Below are positions 49,945 to 57,861 of a DNA stretch of 64,000 bases, one piece after another; positions within the stretch are counted from its first letter, which is position 1; each line of letters opens with the position of its first letter. The notes under the pieces are model-generated. The model made no database searches and had not been told where the DNA came from. It saw nothing but the letters and a program-made list of their open reading frames with translations. The DNA comes from an uncultured Bacteroidota bacterium (lineage in GTDB: Bacteria; Bacteroidota; Bacteroidia; Bacteroidales; UBA12481): assembly GCA_903851365.1 (NCBI GenBank), contig CAINOB010000125.1, positions 1 through 64,000 of the forward strand. The letters are read 5' to 3'. The translations under genes were made by a program, and so were the position numbers.

Positions 49945-52167
49945 ATGGGGAAAAGAACAAACTATGATCCATATGATCATTTCATTATCAGGGCACCACT
50001 TTTCCCGATAGAATTGTTATATGCCGTACCGAATTTACCTGAAGAGTTATTTCACTGGTTGAAATTATTTTGGCAGGATCCCCTGGTTCGTGAATGCATT
50101 TTGCTTGGTAGCTTTGATTTCAGTCAACTAGTTGATAGAGAGTTCGATTCTAGTCGCTCATCCATTCCTGAAACGGGGCTTTTATTGTCATTATTACGTT
50201 ATTTATGCAGATTTTCTTCCCGATGTACCCCTTTTGGAACATTTGCTGGTTTTGCCACCGGAACTTTAGGGGAAGCGACTTCCATAAGATTGAATTCCCG
50301 CAAAGACCATGAACTCCATGCACGACCAGATATGGAGTATTTGATGATGATTGCCCGTTTCCTGCAAACTGATAAAAAAATCAGTGAAAAGCTTCTTTAC
50401 AAAGGAAATACTTCACTCTATCGGGTCGGGGCAAGATGGCATTATGTTGAAGTCAGAATACTGGAAGGTAAACACAAAAAATCCTATGACATTATTACAA
50501 TAAATGATAATGGCGTTATCGGGAAGTTGCTGGAATTCTGTGTTCAGGGAAAGCTACTCGGGGAGATAACTGATTATCTTCAGTCAGGTGGCTGGGAAGA
50601 AAAGGAAGTTATTGATTTTGTTGGTCAGCTTGTTGAGTCGCAGGTCCTTGTTTCATCTTTGGAACCTGTTATTTGTGGCCCGGAGTACCTCCAGTGTTTA
50701 ACTGCTTTGCTTGGCCCCGAAATTGAAAATAATGATACGGTAAAGGCTCTGGTCAAACTCCAGGATATTTTTGACAGCATAAATAAACCTGGGACTGTTT
50801 TGATCAATCTTCCCAAGCTGGATTCCCTGGTTAACCAGATCCCGGTGAAACTAAATCGAAATCACCTGATTCAGGTTGATATGAGATTGGTTAGCAGTTC
50901 CTTATCTATTGATTCTAAAATCACCGGTGAAGTGTTATTGGGACTGAGAATAATGAAAGCGCTATCTGCCGGACGCAAGACCGATGTTTTAAAGGGATTC
51001 AGAGATGCTTTCATTAAACGTTATGGAGACCGCAAGATTTTGCTTGTTAAAGCCTTAGATCCGGAGACTGGAATTGGTCTTGATGGTAAGGCTGAAGGTT
51101 ACTGGACTGATCCGGTTCCTTGGATAGATGATCTGGCCTGGGGACCCTCGATTTCAGTAATTACAGTTGGAAGTGATCCTGGCAAAAGTTGGCTTTCAGG
51201 TAAATTATATCAGGTAATCCGTGATAATGAGCTTTATTTTAATCTTGATGCATCGGACCTTAAGTCTATCGATATACATGCCGGAGTTTGGCCAAGTCAA
51301 CTAACTGCTATGGTAGAACTATTCGAAACCGGAATTTCTGGAGAGTTGAATATTCACCTGTTATCAGCATATTCAGGCAACCCGGCGTTTCTTTTGGGCA
51401 GGTTTGGCTTTGCAGATCCAAATTCCCCCCGGGATTGGATCACAACATTGATTGAAGACGAAGCATCGAGCGATCCAGATACAATATTTGCAGAGGTGGT
51501 TCACCTTCCTGAGGATAGAACTGGCAATGTGCTGCAACGACCCGCTTTTCATGATTATGAAATTCCATATTTGGCGAATTCTTATAAACAACTTGATTAT
51601 CAAATACCTGTAACTGATTTGCTTATATCGGTGGAGAACGACAAAATGGTGCTAAGCTCGGCAACCTCGGGGAAAAGGATTCATCCAAAAATGACAAATG
51701 CTTATAATCATCAATTAGGACATCTTTCGATGTATAAATTTCTACATCGGATTAGTTATCAGGACTTTGATGGTGAATTTAGTCCGGATTGGGGTGATGT
51801 GGCCTATCATGCTTCATTTATCCCGGGAATCAGGTTCAAGAACCTCATCTTATCTGCACCCGTCTGGTTGGTAAAGTGCGAAGAGATTTCAAAATGGTTT
51901 CATACCAGCAGTCGGGAGATCGATTTACCAGAACTGCTCATCTGGAAAAATAATAGACTAATGCCAGACGAAATGCTTTGGATGGCTTCAGATCAGGAAC
52001 TTTACTTTAACTGGACTAATAAGAACCTGATTATGGCACTTTGGGAAAGCATTCACGGTCTCAAAACAGTAAAAATGCGGCCCTTTTATTTTCCGAAAGG
52101 TTCTCCGGTAAAAAGCGCTGAAGGATCTTATGCAAATCAAATCGTTTTTTGCTACAAGAAATCATGA
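49945..52167 (+). CDS. lantibiotic dehydratase N-terminal (glutamylation) domain protein
   Basis: A 740-residue protein of the LanB/split-dehydratase family, which uses glutamyl-tRNA to glutamylate Ser or Thr of a ribosomal peptide. Family signatures include SLLRYLCRFSSRCTPFGTFAGFATG (about residues 72-96), HARPDMEYLM, TSLYRVGARWHYVE, FFNLD-type ELYFNLDASD, and NAYNHQLGHLSMYKFLHRI. It lacks the C-terminal elimination (SpaB_C) domain. That domain was encoded by the next gene, overlapping by ATGA, which is now broken by a mobile element. No precursor peptide or LanC gene is seen nearby. Activity of the remaining protein is unknown. Confidence 0.87.
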   Translation: MGKRTNYDPYDHFIIRAPLFPIELLYAVPNLPEELFHWLKLFWQDPLVRECILLGSFDFSQLVDREFDSSRSSIPETGLLLSLLRYLCRFSSRCTPFGTFAGFATGTLGEATSIRLNSRKDHELHARPDMEYLMMIARFLQTDKKISEKLLYKGNTSLYRVGARWHYVEVRILEGKHKKSYDIITINDNGVIGKLLEFCVQGKLLGEITDYLQSGGWEEKEVIDFVGQLVESQVLVSSLEPVICGPEYLQCLTALLGPEIENNDTVKALVKLQDIFDSINKPGTVLINLPKLDSLVNQIPVKLNRNHLIQVDMRLVSSSLSIDSKITGEVLLGLRIMKALSAGRKTDVLKGFRDAFIKRYGDRKILLVKALDPETGIGLDGKAEGYWTDPVPWIDDLAWGPSISVITVGSDPGKSWLSGKLYQVIRDNELYFNLDASDLKSIDIHAGVWPSQLTAMVELFETGISGELNIHLLSAYSGNPAFLLGRFGFADPNSPRDWITTLIEDEASSDPDTIFAEVVHLPEDRTGNVLQRPAFHDYEIPYLANSYKQLDYQIPVTDLLISVENDKMVLSSATSGKRIHPKMTNAYNHQLGHLSMYKFLHRISYQDFDGEFSPDWGDVAYHASFIPGIRFKNLILSAPVWLVKCEEISKWFHTSSREIDLPELLIWKNNRLMPDEMLWMASDQELYFNWTNKNLIMALWESIHGLKTVKMRPFYFPKGSPVKSAEGSYANQIVFCYKKS

Positions 52168-52229
52168 AGGTACCAATCAGAAAATTTCCACCAGGGAGCA
52201 AATGGCTATATATCAAGATATACGTATAA
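52164..52229 (+). pseudogene. 5' fragment of disrupted SpaB_C/thiopeptide-type protein gene
   Basis: Starts inside the lanB stop (ATGA overlap) and reads MKVPIRKFPPGSKWLYIKIY, the canonical beginning of thiopeptide-type bacteriocin biosynthesis (SpaB_C) proteins. It then meets a stop within the mobile element. Host sequence ends at the core dinucleotide at 52215-52216, in codon 18. The 3' part lies at 62663-63479. Confidence 0.88.
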
Positions 52230-52233
52230 ATTC
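52209..52233. other. attL of the serine-integrase element
   Basis: The left junction TATATCAAGATATACGTATAAATTC. The core AA is at 52215-52216. The element arm ATATACGTATAAATTC (52218-52233) is the near-exact reverse complement of the arm at 62644-62659. Left of the core is the host SpaB_C coding sequence. Confidence 0.88.
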
Positions 52234-52269
52234 CCCCTCTTCTAAAATTCAACTATTTTTAAGTCTGTA

Positions 52270-52291
52270 AATAGCTAAAATTTAAGCTATT
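52270..52291. repeat. short palindrome at the element's left end
   Basis: Arms AATAGCT and AGCTATT flank AAAATTTA, forming a 22-bp near-perfect palindrome directly before the left-end terminator. It could bind an accessory recombination factor or simply extend the hairpin. Confidence 0.4.
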
Positions 52292-52326
52292 AACCCTGAA
52301 TTCTTATAACGGATTCAGGGTTTTTT
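52292..52326 (+). terminator. intrinsic terminator at the element's left end
   Basis: Perfect 10-bp arms AACCCTGAAT and ATTCAGGGTT followed by a T tract. It is placed to stop transcription entering from the mqn-lanB operon. Confidence 0.78.
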
Positions 52327-52336
52327 CGTTTCCTGT

Positions 52337-52367
52337 TTTGTCAGTTTTCCGAGCCTTCTGAACTTTG
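52337..52367 (+). promoter_or_regulatory. putative promoter of the first element gene
   Basis: TTTG at 52337-52340, a 19-base spacer, and GAACTTTG at 52360-52367 (one mismatch from TAnnTTTG). The spacing agrees with the Bacteroidota -33/-7 architecture, and the next ATG is 30 bases downstream. Confidence 0.5.
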
Positions 52368-52397
52368 CAAGTAGTAATAACAATTTAAAATTACAAT

Positions 52398-52598
52398 ATG
52401 AAAAATTCAGAATTGGAAAAAGACAAACTAGAATGGGAGCAAGCCGAAAGATTGGTATTGCAACAAATCCGGAACATTAACCGAACTATGTTAGACCACG
52501 CGAAGTGGCAAGGTCCGGAAGAGTTCAAAAGGGTCAAAGCTGATGTTGAAGCGTTTCGCAAAGAATTTAAGGCTTTGCATCCAGAGGCTAAAATTTGA
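52398..52598 (+). CDS. small element protein, unknown function
   Basis: A 66-residue charged, helical protein (KNSELEKDKLEWEQAERLVLQQIRNINRT). No domain was recognised. It has a good promoter and is the first gene inside the element. Its acidic/basic helix pattern would fit a small DNA- or protein-binding factor, but nothing shows this directly. Confidence 0.6.
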   Translation: MKNSELEKDKLEWEQAERLVLQQIRNINRTMLDHAKWQGPEEFKRVKADVEAFRKEFKALHPEAKI

Positions 52599-52625
52599 TC
52601 TGTATTAACAAATAAAAATTATACC

Positions 52626-52988
52626 ATGAAACCAAAGAAAACTTCAAAGTTTGCGGAAATGGTTCGAAAGGGTATGTTGGAGAAAAGTCGGAAGACTTCC
52701 TTTCAGAGCAAAATCGAAAACGCAATCAATCAGGTAGAATCCATTGAGATTATTAAATGGTATCCGAAAGCGGGGGCAGTACCCCTAGCTAGGATTAAAA
52801 TTCAAGGTGAAGAATTATCGTTCATCAGGGAACGGCTCTGTCAACTCGACAATAGACGTTTTGGTGCGTCCTATGCCTTGCAGGTTAAATTTCTGACGGG
52901 TCTGACTTATCGGGATGAACTCATATGCCGGGGTTCCTTGTTTAATCGGTTTAAAGGGGCTTGCCTTCTTTACGGTCAGCTTAATTAG
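52626..52988 (+). CDS. element protein of unknown function
   Basis: A 120-residue protein with a basic N-terminus (KPKKTSKFAEMVRKGMLEKSRKTSFQSKIENAINQ). The C-terminal half reads FIRERLCQLDNRRFGASYALQVKFLTGLTYRDELICRG. No known family was recognised. It lies 27 bases after the previous gene, probably in the same transcript, and a GC-rich hairpin follows. Confidence 0.58.
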   Translation: MKPKKTSKFAEMVRKGMLEKSRKTSFQSKIENAINQVESIEIIKWYPKAGAVPLARIKIQGEELSFIRERLCQLDNRRFGASYALQVKFLTGLTYRDELICRGSLFNRFKGACLLYGQLN

Positions 52989-52992
52989 GAAT

Positions 52993-53017
52993 AACCCCGG
53001 TTTAACCGCCGGGGTTT
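52993..53017 (+). terminator. GC-rich hairpin
   Basis: Arms AACCCCGG and CCGGGGTT around TTTAACCG, just after the stop of the preceding gene. The following T content is weak, so termination strength is uncertain. Confidence 0.5.
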
Positions 53018-53263
53018 CCCTTTCGGCATCGGGAAACACACCTATTTCTGCCGATCTATTCCGGGCGATATCTATTTACACCCCTTAAAGGTAGAGCCGG
53101 GAAAAAGGGCCTATAAATAGAAAATTATTTTCCCATCGAAATCTCAACAAAATCAACATAACTATCAGTGGCATTGCACGTTGCGAAAAATATTTATTGG
53201 TATAGTGGATGTTCGTTCCGTTAAAGGGCATTAACTTTACCCAATAGATTAAATATCAATGCA

Positions 53264-53692
53264 ATGGACTTGTTAACGGTAAAAGCGAAGAAGAATTTAA
53301 CGTGGTTGGAAATTTCCGCCCGATGCGGTATTAGCAGTACCAGTTTGTCCTTGATCGCCAGAGGGTGTGTTTATCCCAAATATCGGAACAGGCTTGCCAT
53401 CGAAAAGGCACTTGGTACGGAGATAGACTGGATCTCTACGCGTATTAGAAAACCTCTTTATTCCAAAACGATTAAAAAGGAATGTCCGGAAGATACCGTG
53501 ATTTCGGCTTTGTATGCTTTCATCAAAATTCCGGGTGACCCGGCGAACAGGTTCGCTTTTCTGTACGAATTCCTAACCAAGCTTGAAGAATATTTAACCG
53601 ATAATACTGAACGAAATGAAAAGATTAATGACAAACCAAAAGCCATCGGAAAAATTGCTCCCACCGGGGGTGGCTTTATCAGAACCCGATAA
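53264..53692 (+). CDS. putative HTH regulator of the element
   Basis: A 142-residue protein. The N-terminal 60 residues look like an XRE/Cro-type helix-turn-helix (LTWLEISARCGISSTSLSLIARGCVYPKYRNRLAIEKALG). The rest is helical. It probably regulates element genes; a master repressor role is inference. It is preceded by a gap of about 220 bases without other genes, containing a TAACTTTA motif 24 bases upstream of the ATG. Confidence 0.65.
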   Translation: MDLLTVKAKKNLTWLEISARCGISSTSLSLIARGCVYPKYRNRLAIEKALGTEIDWISTRIRKPLYSKTIKKECPEDTVISALYAFIKIPGDPANRFAFLYEFLTKLEEYLTDNTERNEKINDKPKAIGKIAPTGGGFIRTR

Positions 53693-53831
53693 GGGAAAAG
53701 TTAAAGAATCCCAGAAGGAAGACAAACTTCTGCCAAGTTGGTTCGACACCGAACTTGCTAAGGCACTTCATGCTACCCCTGACAGGGAGATTCTATTACC
53801 ACCTTGGTTTAACGATTGCGACGATTGCTAA
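53616..53831 (+). CDS. small protein with repeated LLPxWF motif
   Basis: A 71-residue ORF overlapping the HTH gene's 3' end in another frame; it could instead start at the ATG at 53628. It shows a repeated motif: KLLPPG, KLLPSWFD and ILLPPWFND, with a terminal DCDDC. The internal repetition argues against a chance ORF, but nothing else supports expression. Function unknown. Confidence 0.4.
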   Translation: MKRLMTNQKPSEKLLPPGVALSEPDKGKVKESQKEDKLLPSWFDTELAKALHATPDREILLPPWFNDCDDC

Positions 53832-53850
53832 CAAATTAATATTTAAAGAT

Positions 53851-54720
53851 ATGGGACGCAGGAAAGAGTTTAAAAATAGTGGAGATAATCCAAGGTATGA
53901 TTTTTTTTATGACCATTTTCGTTATTCGTCAGATATCCTTCATGGTCGGAACACTTTCGGAATGACCCTTTCAGACCTTCGCGGATGTCAAAATGCATTG
54001 GCATCGTTAATCGGGAATAGTAAGGATCAGCCAGGTTATTATAAGGTGGAAGGCAAATATAAAATTGCCCTACTTCCAAGTTTGGAACTTGATGAAAAGA
54101 TTATTCTGCTCGAACACGAGAACTACTACTGCCAGAGAAAGGTTAATTCAGGGTTTAGGATTCCTACAGTCTGGAGTCCAGACCTGCTCGAAAAGAAAAA
54201 CCGGGTCATGGCAAGGATCGACGTTTGCCGGGATGAGATTACAGCTATTGAAAAAAAGATTGCTGAATTCGAAGCGAGCAAAGTCGCAAGTGAAAACGAG
54301 TTTTTACAATGGGGGCCTATGGGCGGTGCGCACGGTGGTTTCGTAAACGGAATTGCGCGGGAAATTATAGAATTGGACGGTCAACGTGTTGATATTGTTA
54401 ACCGTATCCCGACCATCGTGGAGGAAACCAGTCCTTACCGGTGGGTTTTATGTTGCGACTACTATGACTATATTTTAACGGCATGGAGGGCGCAACGAAA
54501 AGTACTGGACGCGGAGTTGCTGATACGATTACAAGAGCAGGCACGTGCGGAAGGTAGGCCAATTCCTAAGCAAACACCTATTAGGGGTGCCTTTAAAATT
54601 CCAAAATCGGCTCTGCCGAAACTAAGCGATTTTCCAATGATTAAACTCAATATGCCGGAAACGTCAGAAATTACGGAAACAGTAACGTCTAAACCGAAAA
54701 AAAGTGTTCAGCTATTTTGA
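53851..54720 (+). CDS. element protein of unknown function, coiled-coil
   Basis: About 289 residues from the ATG at 53851 (MGRRKEFKNSGDNPRYDFFYDHFRYSSDILHGR). The tracked longer start has no support. A helical middle (KNRVMARIDVCRDEITAIEKKIAEFEASK) and a later helix (LTAWRAQRKVLDAELLIRLQEQARAEGRP) suggest coiled coils. A Gly-rich part (WGPMGGAHGGFVNG) lies between. No known domain was recognised. Confidence 0.62.
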   Translation: MGRRKEFKNSGDNPRYDFFYDHFRYSSDILHGRNTFGMTLSDLRGCQNALASLIGNSKDQPGYYKVEGKYKIALLPSLELDEKIILLEHENYYCQRKVNSGFRIPTVWSPDLLEKKNRVMARIDVCRDEITAIEKKIAEFEASKVASENEFLQWGPMGGAHGGFVNGIAREIIELDGQRVDIVNRIPTIVEETSPYRWVLCCDYYDYILTAWRAQRKVLDAELLIRLQEQARAEGRPIPKQTPIRGAFKIPKSALPKLSDFPMIKLNMPETSEITETVTSKPKKSVQLF

Positions 54721-54802
54721 TAAGAAGTTTCAGCTGGTGTATCTCCTTGAAACGGGGCGGGATTCTTCCGCTTTCCCAAAAGGAAAGTGCTTGCCCCATA
54801 TT

Positions 54803-54853
54803 AAACAGGCTATGGGTACTTGGACTAAGCAACGAGTGCCCGAGCCTGTTTTT
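54803..54853 (+). terminator. long hairpin enclosing a mini-ORF
   Basis: Arms AAACAGGCT and AGCCTGTTT with further pairing of GGGTACT with AGTGCCC, then a T run. A 15-codon ORF (54812-54859) begins inside it. It ends 6 bases before the next gene, so it is either a terminator or an attenuator. Confidence 0.55.
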
Positions 54854-54865
54854 AATTAAACCGCT

Positions 54866-55252
54866 ATGGTACCAACCGTAACCATAGCCGTCGAACACGT
54901 CGCGAAAACCTATCTGGGGACGGTCTTGCGAGATGGAGAAAGGCAAATTTCACGGCATTGGACGGACGATTGGCGGGAGGATTACGAAAAGGCATTCCGG
55001 GAGGCCAGACGGAAGGTTGGAGGTGCAGGCGTGGTTTGCGTCTGCGATAGTGTAAGGGATTTTCGGGATTTACAAAGAGAAATGAAACGAACAAAAGGAG
55101 GACAAAGCGATGGAACGAAAAGAGAATTTAAACCAGTCAAAAGAGGTGGGAAAACCAAACAGGCGGATTACGAAAGCGGAACAGAAGCATTTGAACCGGG
55201 TGCGGATACGGGCGAAGATTGCCTCGCATTTGACGAAATATCGGAAGACTGA
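54866..55252 (+). CDS. element protein of unknown function
   Basis: A 128-residue charged protein. The start MVPTVTIAVEHVAKTYLGTVLRDGERQISRHWTDDWREDYEKAFREARRKVGG suggests a compact N-terminal domain; the C-terminal third is low-complexity (KPVKRGGKTKQADYESGTEAFEPGADTGE). That third overlaps a second ORF in another frame. No family was recognised. Confidence 0.5.
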   Translation: MVPTVTIAVEHVAKTYLGTVLRDGERQISRHWTDDWREDYEKAFREARRKVGGAGVVCVCDSVRDFRDLQREMKRTKGGQSDGTKREFKPVKRGGKTKQADYESGTEAFEPGADTGEDCLAFDEISED

Positions 55253-55262
55253 AACAACATAA
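55110..55262 (+). CDS. overlapping small basic protein
   Basis: A 50-residue ORF in a different frame inside the 3' part of the preceding gene (MERKENLNQSKEVGKPNRRITKAEQKHLNRV). It has a near-perfect Shine-Dalgarno AGGAGG 8 bases before its ATG, unusual in this phylum. It is strongly basic, as a nucleic-acid-binding peptide would be. Real translation is unproven. Confidence 0.4.
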   Translation: MERKENLNQSKEVGKPNRRITKAEQKHLNRVRIRAKIASHLTKYRKTETT

Positions 55263-55273
55263 TTATGAAACAG

Positions 55274-55334
55274 CAGGGAGCCCAGAAATTGCAATCTGAC
55301 AATAACAAGACGTTCGCCCTTGTTAGGCTCCCTG
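55274..55334 (+). terminator. long-loop hairpin before the ATPase gene
   Basis: Arms CAGGGAGCC and GGCTCCCTG separated by 43 bases and followed by TTTTT. A 30-codon ORF (55265-55357) spans it. It could end the preceding transcript or attenuate the ATPase gene. Confidence 0.5.
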
Positions 55335-55380
55335 TTTTTATTAATAAGGCGAATTAAACAAATAGGAAGGCGAACAAGTA

Positions 55381-56868
55381 ATGAAAAGAACTCGTAAAGA
55401 ACCAGAAAAACCGGAAAGTCCGTTTATTGAACGTTCCATCGTAATTGGGTTAATCACCTCAACCGAATACATACGGCAGATTCGGGACGTTTACCAAACG
55501 AAATTTCTATCAAGTCCGATGGCGAAAAGAATAGCAACGTGGTGTATAGATTATTACGATACCTACAAAACCGCTATCGGCAAAAACATTGAACCCCTTT
55601 ACTTTGAAAAACTAAAAGAAGGTAAGCTACCACCGGACGTTGCCGAAGAAATCGAACAGGATATTTTACCGGGATTGTCTTCGGAATATGAACGGGAGGG
55701 AATTGACCAATATCTGGTGGATAGTACAATACGACATTTTGAAGAACGTAATCACCAACTGCTAATAGAAAAGTTACAAGCCGCAACGGAAGCCGGAGAG
55801 GTGGATACGTTCAAAACCCTGATCGCGGATTTTAAACCGATTCAGTCCAATACTTTAACCAGTACACAAGGATATAACGCATGGGAGTTATTTAATATGG
55901 AAATAAAACCAACCGAATGGCTTATAAGGGATTTAATTCCAAAAGGCCTGACCATTTTCGGAGGTCAAAGTAAACTGGGAAAATCCTACCTGATGTTAAA
56001 TATGGTACTTCGCCTTGCTCAAAAGAAACCTATTTTCTCGGATGATCCGGAAACTGGGTATTATGGAGCAATGGGTAAAATACTATATCTAGCATTGGAA
56101 GATCCTCAAAGCCGACTGAAACAACGGTTGTTGGAAATCGAACCAGAACCGAATATCAATATTCAGAAGATACGGTTTGAACATACGTGGCGACCTCTAA
56201 GCAAGGGAGGACTAACAGACTTGGAGCTTTGGATTAAATCCGAAAAGAATCCCAAGCTAATCGTCATAGACGTCGTGGCCAAGGTCTGGGATATGCGATC
56301 GACCACAGGGGGAGGCCGTCAGTATTCAGAGGAATACAACATATTTGGACCTTTAGCAGATTTAGCCCATAAGTATAAATTATCCATCATAGCCGTAACC
56401 CATACGAAAAAGACCCCTGAAAAAGACGTTTTCAACGAAATCCTGGGAGGTAGCGGTACGTATGGGAGTGCTGATAATTTAATGGTACTTACCCGTACCC
56501 CAAATAACCAACGCCAACTTTCGATCCGGGGCAAGGATATAGACGAAAAACATTTGCTGTTCGAGGTTTCAAATGGGGCGCAATGGAATTGTTTAGGGGA
56601 AGCCGAAGAGGTACAGAAAACTGAGGAACGCCAAAGCCTGTATAATTATTTAATGCAATCGGGGCCAAAGAAAAGAAGCGAAATAGAACAAGCTGCTAAA
56701 AATGGTTTGATTGATATTAAGGTTAGTAGTATCCCTGTGGTAATCCGTAAAATGGTAAATGATGGCAAAATTATTCAGCATGAATTATATGGTGAATATT
56801 CTGCTGAAGGGCAGAGCAATTTACTTGTAGGGGCTAAAATGAAGCGAAAAAATATAAATAATGGCTAA
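55381..56868 (+). CDS. RepA/DnaB-like AAA ATPase (replication protein candidate)
   Basis: A 495-residue protein. The N-terminal 150 residues are helical, like a DnaB N-domain (PFIERSIVIGLITSTEYIRQIRDVYQ). The RecA-type core holds Walker A GGQSKLGKSYLM (about 195-206), the LYLALEDPQSRLKQRL segment, Walker B LIVIDVV (about 293) and VTHTKK, as in RepA-family hexameric helicases. A winged-helix-like C-terminus follows (KRSEIEQAAKNGLID, IPVVIRKMVNDGKIIQ). It probably drives replication of the excised element; iteron-like repeats lie just downstream. Confidence 0.8.
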   Translation: MKRTRKEPEKPESPFIERSIVIGLITSTEYIRQIRDVYQTKFLSSPMAKRIATWCIDYYDTYKTAIGKNIEPLYFEKLKEGKLPPDVAEEIEQDILPGLSSEYEREGIDQYLVDSTIRHFEERNHQLLIEKLQAATEAGEVDTFKTLIADFKPIQSNTLTSTQGYNAWELFNMEIKPTEWLIRDLIPKGLTIFGGQSKLGKSYLMLNMVLRLAQKKPIFSDDPETGYYGAMGKILYLALEDPQSRLKQRLLEIEPEPNINIQKIRFEHTWRPLSKGGLTDLELWIKSEKNPKLIVIDVVAKVWDMRSTTGGGRQYSEEYNIFGPLADLAHKYKLSIIAVTHTKKTPEKDVFNEILGGSGTYGSADNLMVLTRTPNNQRQLSIRGKDIDEKHLLFEVSNGAQWNCLGEAEEVQKTEERQSLYNYLMQSGPKKRSEIEQAAKNGLIDIKVSSIPVVIRKMVNDGKIIQHELYGEYSAEGQSNLLVGAKMKRKNINNG

Positions 56869-56871
56869 AAA

Positions 56872-56974
56872 GACTATCTATATCATCTACCTATCTACCT
56901 TTTTTAACTATTTATAGATAGTATAGACGGTATAGATAATAATCGAATGGTAGATAGTATATACGATATAGATA
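56872..56974. repeat. iteron-like direct and inverted repeats (origin candidate)
   Basis: Two 24-bp direct repeats 36 bases apart, TAGATAGTATAGACGGTATAGATA (56915-56938) and TAGATAGTATATACGATATAGATA (56951-56974), differ at two positions. A third, inverted and diverged copy lies at 56872-56899. The AT-rich block follows the RepA-like gene and resembles a replication origin or a regulator-binding region. Confidence 0.6.
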
Positions 56975-57011
56975 GATATTTTACTAGAGAATTTTAATAA
57001 ATAACAATAAT

Positions 57012-57185
57012 ATGACCCATAAGAAAACCCCCATACGGCTGTCTAACTTTTTAGACCGGATTCAGCAGGAATCCTACCAGCAAAAACTTGTTCTTGCCCA
57101 ACATGGTCAAGCTAACAAAGGTGGGGGTTTTTCAAGGGGGCATAAAATAAATTTTTACCATGCCAAACAATTGCCGGGTTTGTAA
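57012..57185 (+). CDS. small ORF bracketed by a 10-bp inverted repeat
   Basis: A 57-residue ORF (MTHKKTPIRLSNFLDRIQQE) overlapping the next gene's start by 26 bases. Inverted repeats AAAACCCCCA (57024-57033) and TGGGGGTTTT (57122-57131) lie within it. It may be a leader peptide or a chance frame over a structured RNA. Confidence 0.3.
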   Translation: MTHKKTPIRLSNFLDRIQQESYQQKLVLAQHGQANKGGGFSRGHKINFYHAKQLPGL

Positions 57186-57861
57186 CAGTCCTAGCAGGCT
57201 TGAAGCCGACCGCCAAATTGTCGCCGGTGTTGCCATTGCGGTTGTAGCCAAGAATTTAGGTCTGCCATACTACTCTGTTTATACCCATAGCCAGAACCAC
57301 GTGGCTCGCCAACTGTCTACCGCGTTGCGACAGAAGGAAAGTATTGAGAATTTCCAACTGTTAGACCGGATAAATACCATCGTGGACCGATGTGAAGCAT
57401 TATTTACCAGCAATCTGGCAAAAGGTCGGGACATTATAGCCTTGAAATGTCTGTCCGAGCAAAGGTCCACTTTCGAGCTCATCGCCCGTATAGCTGCTAC
57501 ATTAGCAGCTACCCAACATCAAGAGATGGAACTGTTAAAGTTGAAGAATCAGGAAGGCACTACCGAAGATCAGGAAACGTTCCAAGATTCTTTAAAATAC
57601 CTGACCACACCTGAACTTAAAATTCTGATGGCGATACAGGAAAAAATAGAGAACCGGCAGAAGGATCGCGACGTTATCGGCGAATATCTGTCATCGGTAA
57701 CATCGTTTGATGTGGTAAATACTGCCGATAAACCGGAGGCTGTTCCTTTATACGCTTCGCGTATAAAGGCGACATTTAAGCGCACTAAATTTCCGGGAAA
57801 GCCTGACCGATTGGACGAAATGCGCGTCAGGGAAATTCCGGGTACTGTGATACCGGGATGA
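57160..57861 (+). CDS. zinc/HTH-like mobile-element protein
   Basis: A 233-residue protein. The first 50 residues (NNCRVCNSPSRLEADRQIVAGVAIAVVAKNLGLPYYSVYTHSQNHV) match the general pattern CxxC-x-P-x(3)-D-x(2)-x-G-x(4)-A-x(3)-G-x-S-x(2)-H seen in small HTH proteins of phages and islands. The rest is helical with no known domain. It is probably a DNA-binding factor, perhaps terminase-small-subunit-like, but this is inference. Confidence 0.6.
   Translation: MPNNCRVCNSPSRLEADRQIVAGVAIAVVAKNLGLPYYSVYTHSQNHVARQLSTALRQKESIENFQLLDRINTIVDRCEALFTSNLAKGRDIIALKCLSEQRSTFELIARIAATLAATQHQEMELLKLKNQEGTTEDQETFQDSLKYLTTPELKILMAIQEKIENRQKDRDVIGEYLSSVTSFDVVNTADKPEAVPLYASRIKATFKRTKFPGKPDRLDEMRVREIPGTVIPG

Noticed and set aside
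52230-52397. Possible lanthipeptide precursor peptide next to the LanB gene
   Set aside because: The stretch belongs to the mobile element and holds a palindrome, a terminator and a promoter; no peptide with a leader and Ser/Thr/Cys-rich core was found there or between mqnD and LanB.
55265-55357. 30-codon ORF before the RepA-like gene
   Set aside because: It overlaps a long-loop hairpin with a T run and has no similarity; kept only as part of the attenuator observation.
56872-56974. CRISPR array
   Set aside because: Repeats are only two direct copies and an inverted one, AT-rich, with short non-unique spacers and no cas genes in the window.
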